Assembly: GCA_015478945.1 (NCBI GenBank)
Contig: JABUQX010057108.1
Span: 10,001-25,231, forward strand
Length of the DNA stretch: 15,231 bases
Reading direction: 5' to 3'
DNA from: Trachelipus rathkii
Taxonomy: Eukaryota; Arthropoda; Malacostraca; Isopoda; Trachelipodidae
Position numbers and translations under genes: made by a program. Shown here piece after piece: positions 10,394 through 15,231 of this stretch. Numbering within the stretch: position 1 is the first letter of the stretch; every line of letters begins with the position of its first letter. The notes below the pieces were generated by a model. That model saw only the letters and a program-made list of their open reading frames with translations. It ran no database searches and had not been told where the DNA came from.

Positions 10394-10478
<85 letters not shown>
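10394..10478. repeat. (CT)n microsatellite
   Basis: An uninterrupted CT dinucleotide run of 85 bases. Open frames through it on both strands (Ser-Leu or Arg-Glu repeats) are artefacts. Confidence 0.97.
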
Positions 10479-10481
<3 letters not shown>

Positions 10482-10494
10482 ATAAAGTTATCGG

Positions 10495-10500
<6 letters not shown>

Positions 10501-10592
<92 letters not shown>

Positions 10593-10612
10593 ATATATAA
10601 TTACATTATATA
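10501..10612. repeat. (TA)n microsatellite
   Basis: Almost pure TA dinucleotides with a few slips, only 22 bases after the (CT)n run. Together they form a compound microsatellite. Confidence 0.95.
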
Positions 10613-10620
10613 TATAAACG

Positions 10621-10690
10621 GTTAGGGGGCGCGGCCGGCGGGCGGCGGGGATTGGGACAGTGCTGGGCAGTGCAGTGTAGTGCGGGGAGT
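10621..10690. other. GC-rich patch
   Basis: 10624-10650 is nearly all G and C (GGGGGC, GCGGCCGG, GGCGGCGGGG), followed by GT/CAGTG-rich sequence with repeated CAGTG. The change from (TA)n is abrupt. The G runs could support a G-quadruplex on the + strand. No CpG-island gene start is visible next to it. Confidence 0.6.
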
Positions 10691-10941
10691 TAGGACTAAG
10701 TCCAAATGTCTCGCTGATCTCAGAAACGGCTTCGCATTACTTAGAAATCTGTACTTTGACGTCTCAAACGTCAGCATCTTTCAATGTAAGATACATTGCC
10801 AAGTCATGGGCCGATATGACTTGGATTTCACATAACCTATTAAAGGATCGATCATAAAATGTTACCTTCCGCCTCACAGCCAAAAGTACATAGCATGTAT
10901 ATATGTCCATAAACAAGAAAAAGAACTTGGAGGGGATGACG

Positions 10942-10990
10942 GCACCCCCTTAAGGGGTGCAGCAATACGTAACTTCGTCTACGACAAGGT
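10942..10990 (+). repeat. Two-hairpin unit, copy I
   Basis: The first hairpin is GCACCCC, loop CTTAA, GGGGTGC (10942-10960). The second is ACTT-c-GTC, loop TAC, GAC-a-AGGT (10972-10990). The right half aligns with copy II at a constant offset of 142 bases, with scattered differences. Confidence 0.6.
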
Positions 10991-11076
10991 GACATTGGCC
11001 CACAGTAAGTATACCAACTTTGAGAGGGTTACAAACTCTCTATGACACCCTAAAGAGCATTTTAAAATTTTAAGGG

Positions 11077-11132
11077 GGCTGCATCCCCTGAAGAGGGGAT
11101 GCAGCCACATGTAACCTCGTCTATGACTAGGT
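11077..11132 (+). repeat. Two-hairpin unit, copy II
   Basis: The first hairpin has arms GGCTGCATCCCCT and AGGGGATGCAGCC with loop GAAG. The second is ACCT-c-GTC, loop TAT, GAC-t-AGGT (11114-11132). Relative to copy I, an A:T pair has been gained or lost on both arms of the first hairpin, and a T-G pair in the second is a C-G pair here. Confidence 0.6.
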
Positions 11133-11134
11133 GG

Positions 11135-11410
11135 AAACACTATATATACATATATATATATATATAAATATATATATAATATATATATTATATATACTTA
11201 TATATATATACTATATATTATATATATATACTATATATATATATATACGAACTTCAGCCCTTATACGACATATAGAACTCAAAGAAAAATTGACACTATC
11301 CCCACCCTTGATGAGTTCATCTTATTAAATATTATATAATATATATATATATATATATAATATATATATAATATATATATATAATTATATATATAGTATA
11401 CTATATATAT

Positions 11411-11443
<33 letters not shown>

Positions 11444-11489
11444 TATAATATATATATATATATATTAAATATATTTTTTTAAAGAAAAA

Positions 11490-11541
<52 letters not shown>

Positions 11542-11600
11542 CATATAAATATTTCTATATAAAATATTATATATACGTATTATATATATATAATATATAT
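11135..11600. repeat. AT tracts around a small islet
   Basis: TA/TAA low-complexity sequence at 11135-11247 and 11329-11600. The islet 11248-11328 has ordinary composition and no recognised function. The open frame that enters it from the left starts in repeat sequence and is not a gene. Confidence 0.85.
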
Positions 11601-11752
11601 GGTTCAATGTGTATTTCGGTGGACCGCGTTTTCTCTGAGTCCAAATTTTAGGTTTAAATATTTCACATTGTTTGTTTGGTTTAAATTTTTTGTTTAGGTT
11701 TAAAAAAAAAACTTGTATTAAATCTCAAATTATTATTAGAAACGTGAACCAT
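11599..11752. repeat. Islet bounded by an 8-base inverted repeat
   Basis: ATGGTTCA (11599-11606) and TGAACCAT (11745-11752) are exact inverted copies enclosing 138 bases of T-rich DNA. The size fits a MITE, but the similarity stops after 8 bases and no target-site duplication is apparent. Confidence 0.25.
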
Positions 11753-11794
11753 TTTAATTTTAAATTAACTTTCCTTTTATAATTAATAGTGTGA

Positions 11795-11968
<174 letters not shown>

Positions 11969-12186
11969 AGAGTGTATGTGGCGAGTTTTTTTTTTCGCGA
12001 ATTGTTGCGCGCTGAGTCTCTACTCTCTTCTCTTTGTAAATAATGAATTTTCAAATATAATTTAATTAATATTAACAAAAAAGTAAAAAGAAATTGCTAT
12101 ATACTTTTTTGGGCTTCACACCTACAGTAAGCTTATAAAAATAAGTAAGCTTAGGCAAATTATTTCAGTTTAAATTTAACTGATAA
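11969..12186. other. Unique stretch before the transposase remnant
   Basis: It contains a T10 run followed by CGCG-containing sequence (about 11982-12015). TAAGCTTA occurs twice (near 12128-12155), and TCAGTT/AACTGA (about 12165-12183) forms a short inverted repeat. TTTCAG near 12161-12166 looks like a splice acceptor, but in-frame TGA and TAA at 12181-12186 stop it from joining the following exon. No first Asp of a DDE domain is found here. Confidence 0.45.
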
Positions 12187-12426
12187 TTAATAAATGTTTA
12201 TAATAATAAATGTTTCCTAATACCAATAACAAAACGTGATAGTGTTACTCTTGCATCTCTTATTGAAGAAAACATTCTTCCTGGAACAACAATAATATCT
12301 GATTGTTGGAAAGGTTACAAAGACATTAAAAACAATTTCCAACATTTAACTGTTAATCACTCCTATAATTTTGTGGATCCTAATACAGGAGCCCACACAA
12401 ATACCATTGAAGGAACTTGGTTTCAG

Positions 12427-12570
12427 GTAATTACAATAAATATTTTTTTTTCATCAACATAGGTTAGGTTAGGTTAACTTACGTACCTAACCTAACCTAA
12501 ATAACCAAACGTAATCTAACATAAAATAACCTAACCTACGAAAATAACAATATTATCATTGAATTTTTAG
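12427..12570 (+). other. Spliceosomal intron in the transposase remnant
   Basis: The donor CAG|GTAATT and acceptor GAATTTTTAG|GTG are canonical, and removing the intron keeps the family reading IEGTWFQ-VKSK. The intron is 144 bases and contains telomere-like inverted repeats. Confidence 0.7.
12460..12539. repeat. TTAGG-type inverted repeat inside the intron
   Basis: TAGGTTAGGTTAGGT (12460-12474) pairs perfectly with ACCTAACCTAACCTA (12485-12499) around a 10-base loop, and TAACCTAACCTA recurs at 12528-12539. TTAGG is the arthropod telomere unit. Here it is a hairpin, so it is more likely a small MITE-like insert than a telomere relic. Confidence 0.75.
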
Positions 12571-12732
12571 GTGAAATCAAAAATACCTCAAAGAGGTAGA
12601 AGTAATAAAAATTTAGTGGGATATCTAGCCGGTTACCTTTTCAACAAAAATTTTTCGAGAGAAGAGCGTTTCAGCAAATTCTTTGAAACTATTCATCATT
12701 TTCAAACTCAATAAGGTAAATTTTATTCTTAA

Positions 12733-13206
<474 letters not shown>

Positions 13207-14427
13207 CCATCAATGTTGCGGATCCTCATTATTTTGTTGTTTTTTTCTTTTCTTTTATGCGGTATAACCTTTATATATCACCCTGATATACTTGCAACAA
13301 TATGGAGAAGGAGTTAAAATATACGCAATTCGTTTTCTAATATATATTTGCACACAACTTAAAATAATAAAATGCCTTTCCATCTCACTTCAACTTTGTA
13401 AAAAAATTCAATTGTTAAAAAAATATAAAACACCAAATGTTTGCGAAAACCTGACTTTAATTTTCTTACGAGGTAAATTTTCCTTAACTAGCAACCTGAG
13501 TAACCTGTTCTCACTGATAAAATCCGTAATAATTTTTCACAAACCTTTAAGTAATATATTCACCTTCCTTAGTGTATCAATTCCAATTTCAATTATTATA
13601 CTAATAAAACACAACTTACAAACAGCCCGGCCTTTAAACTGCACCTAGTAACATCAAACCTTGTTTTCGTTCCTCTTTGGATTCTCCTTCGAATACAAAT
13701 CTCGGTTGACCCACTTCGCTGCTCCAGATGACTGTTTCCTTCCTTCCGTAAACCCGTTACTAGTCTTTCTGGCCAACCCCTCATGGATCTCCTTCAACTT
13801 GCACGAGTCGATCCCGCAGATTTCCTATGACAAAGCTTGATGTAACCGGCAAACCAGCTCGAGGAAAGTCGTCCCCTAAAATACAGAGTGATTGTGCAAA
13901 TGCGTTAAAAATCAATTCTTTCTTTATTCCTATTTTTAAAATACAACTTTATTTTAGTCTACTTACCGATTATTCTTCGGGTTTCACGAACTTTCCTTGC
14001 CTTGCTAATCCAATTGATTTAAACGACTTTGATCTTTTTCTTCCAATATTCTTAGTTGTCTTCCGAAATATGATCTGTGCTCGCCCATTGCACTTTGAAC
14101 AACTTCGACCTTTTTCAAGACTCACTGTTGTCTTCCGAAATGTGATCTGAACTTTTTTTAAAAATTTAAGTCTAAACCTACCTTTTGTTTTAATAAATTT
14201 AGTTGGTCGTTCTCTTAATAATAATACATTCCTACATATTCCTACATTCCTTTCCTTCTCAAGTTTGTTTGTAGCAAACTTAAAAAGATTGAACCTTAAA
14301 TAAACCCGAAAATATCCAACTAAAAAAGTCAAAAAAAAAATTAGTTGTTCTCCCCCTAATTTTTCTTTGATTCAATCTCCCTTCCTTCTCCAGTATTGCA
14401 AGGGTAAGTCCCAAATAAACCTACGGG
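13207..14427. repeat. Tandem repeat unit, copy A
   Basis: One unit of about 1,221 bases, AT-rich, with a more balanced segment at 13641-13870. It matches copy B in four blocks without any difference: 13207-13258, 13457-13556, 13641-13844 and 13908-14008. Between these blocks the copies differ by many substitutions and indels. Open stretches in it (13292-13648 + starting at TTG; 13596-13784 -; 13970-14332 - starting at TTG) resemble no known protein, and the first is disrupted in copy B, so no gene is called. The portion 14009-14427 has no counterpart within the window. Confidence 0.85.
14029..14150. repeat. Degenerate 72-base tandem repeat
   Basis: TTGTCTTCCGAAATATGATCTG (14056-14077) recurs at 14128-14149 with one mismatch, and the preceding T/C-rich segments (TTTGATCTTTTTC and TTCGACCTTTTTC) also correspond. 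The period is 72 bases, or 24 codons, in a minus-strand open stretch that reads QITFRKTT and QIIFRKTT in turn. No known protein is recognised. Confidence 0.6.
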
Positions 14428-15231
14428 CCATCAATGTTGCGGATCCTCATTATTTTGTTGTTTTTTTCTTTTCTTTTAATGCTAGTAACTACTTCTCACT
14501 GAATGTAAACATTGATTTTTCCTGTTACATCGAATCCTTCTCACTTCTTGTATTGCGTCCCGGAGTCATCCCCTAAAATACATAAAATGCCTTTTATCAA
14601 AACTGTCTTAAAAAAATTCAATTGTTAAAAAAATATAACACCAAATCTATTCGAAGAACAGTCATTAATTTTCTTACGAGGTAAATTTTCCTTAACTAGC
14701 AACCTGAGTAACCTGTTCTCACTGATAAAATCCGTAATAATTTTTCACAAACCTTTAAGTAATAGATATTCACCTTCCTTGAAGTGCTATCCAGAATATT
14801 CCAATTGATACAATTATGATGAATGACTAAATTAAAACACCAACCTTACAAACAGCCCGGCCGCTTTAAAACGTGCACCTAGTAACATCAAACCTTGTTT
14901 TCGTTCCTCTTTGGATTCTCCTTCGAATACAAATCTCGGTTGACCCACTTCGCTGCTCCAGATGACTGTTTCCTTCCTTCCGTAAACCCGTTACTAGTCT
15001 TTCTGGCCAACCCCTCATGGATCTCCTTCAACTTGCACGAGTCGATCCCGCAGATTTCCTATGACAAAGCTTGATGTACCGGCAACCAGCTCTAGACTCG
15101 TCCCCTAAAAATACAAATAATTTCATGGTTAAAATCAATTCTTTCTTTATTCCTATTTTTAAAATACAACTTTATTTTAGTCTACTTACCGATTATTCTT
15201 CGGGTTTCACGAACTTTCCTTGCCTTGCTAA
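14428..15231. repeat. Tandem repeat unit, copy B (cut by window end)
   Basis: It repeats copy A. Identical blocks are 14428-14479, 14665-14764, 14875-15078 and 15131-15231, at offsets of 1221, 1208, 1234 and 1223 from copy A. The shifting offset comes from indels in the diverged parts. TCCCCTAAAATAC, present once in copy A (13872-13884), occurs here at 14569-14581 and, with an extra A, near 15101-15114. Confidence 0.85.

Larger units (their letters stand above)
10693..11134. repeat. Cluster of short perfect inverted repeats
   Basis: In order: GGACT/AGTCC (10693-10703); TGACGT/ACGTCA (10757-10773); CAATGT/ACATTG (10782-10798); CCAAGTCAT/ATGACTTGG (10799-10824, 9-base arms); TACAT/ATGTA (10887-10899); GCACCCC/GGGGTGC (10942-10960); GAGAG/CTCTC (11022-11040); and a 13-base perfect stem with loop GAAG (11077-11106). 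Two neighbouring copies of a weaker hairpin end at 10990 and 11132. No protein frame crosses the region. The density suggests a structured RNA or a palindrome-rich element such as a MITE; the family is not recognised. Confidence 0.6.
12187..12714 (+). pseudogene. Merlin/ISXO2-like DDE transposase, C-terminal half
   Basis: Exon 12187-12426 and exon 12571-12714 join in phase 0 and end at TAA 12712-12714, giving about 127 codons without a stop. Exon 1 reads KCFLIPITKRDSVTLASLIE, then ISDCWKGY (a catalytic Asp of the DDE triad), VNHSYNFVDP, and TGAHTNTIEGTW (the catalytic Glu). Exon 2 gives VKSKIPQRGRSNKNLVGYL and an aromatic, basic tail. This order is typical of the ISXO2-like transposase domain (IS1595/Merlin group), which is common in arthropod genomes. 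The first Asp and the N-terminal zinc ribbon are missing; stops at 12181-12186 block upward extension, and no ATG opens the frame. So it is a truncated copy or the 3' exons of a gene whose other exons lie outside the window. The intact frame and splice sites suggest it is fairly young. Confidence 0.75.

Noticed and set aside
10387..10397. GGTTCGACTCT, a match to the pol III B box
   Set aside because: No A box lies at the right distance upstream and the match runs into the (CT)n array; likely chance.
10223..10600. Open frames with Arg-Glu, Ser-Leu or Tyr-Ile repeats on both strands
   Set aside because: They are translations of the (CT)n and (TA)n microsatellites.
12460..12539. Interstitial telomere array
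   Set aside because: Only three units per arm, arranged as a hairpin inside an intron, so not a head-to-tail telomeric tract.
13292..13648. 118-codon + strand open stretch
   Set aside because: It starts at TTG and lies in the tandem repeat, where the second copy breaks the frame with indels.

Overview
The window looks like intergenic, repeat-dominated nuclear DNA of a eukaryote, most likely an arthropod. Roughly half of it is (TA)n-like low-complexity sequence. There is one long (CT)n microsatellite and a decayed APE-type non-LTR retrotransposon. A transposase remnant of the Merlin / ISXO2-like group has a typical GT...AG intron, and that intron carries TTAGG-type arrays, the arthropod telomere motif. 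No bacterial-style operon, rRNA, complete tRNA or CRISPR array is visible, and I see no intact host gene. The organism assignment is an inference from these repeats.

Layout. 1-2280: AT-rich tracts with short unique islets, including a minus-strand fragment resembling reverse transcriptase motif A (2047-2127). 2281-3010: more AT tracts. 3011-5225: the longest unique stretch, with no recognisable gene but two strongly strand-skewed blocks (purine-rich about 3200-3500, C-rich about 3950-4270). 5226-6185: AT tracts. 6186-6945: unique islet with a tRNA-like A-box segment. 6946-7765: AT tract. 7766-about 10047: non-LTR retrotransposon remnant on the + strand, keeping a 5' leader, an ORF1 start with a 2A-like motif and a decayed zinc finger, the endonuclease, and the first half of the reverse transcriptase, with the 3' half missing. 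10048-10393: unidentified. 10394-10612: (CT)n then (TA)n. 10621-11134: a GC-rich patch followed by a dense series of perfect short inverted repeats, including a duplicated two-hairpin unit. 11135-11968: AT tracts around a small islet. 12187-12714: two exons of the Merlin-like transposase C-terminal half. 12736-13206: AT tract. 13207-15231: a tandem duplication with period about 1.22 kb, whose copies are identical in blocks and strongly diverged between them.

The genes do not work together as a system: the coding remnants are independent mobile-element fossils. The most unusual features are the 2A-like motif at the very start of the retrotransposon ORF1, the C-rich/G-poor sense strand of that element with TGA at positions where its family has Trp, the hairpin cluster at 10693-11132 whose two repeat units keep their pairing despite divergence, and the block-mosaic tandem repeat at the right end.
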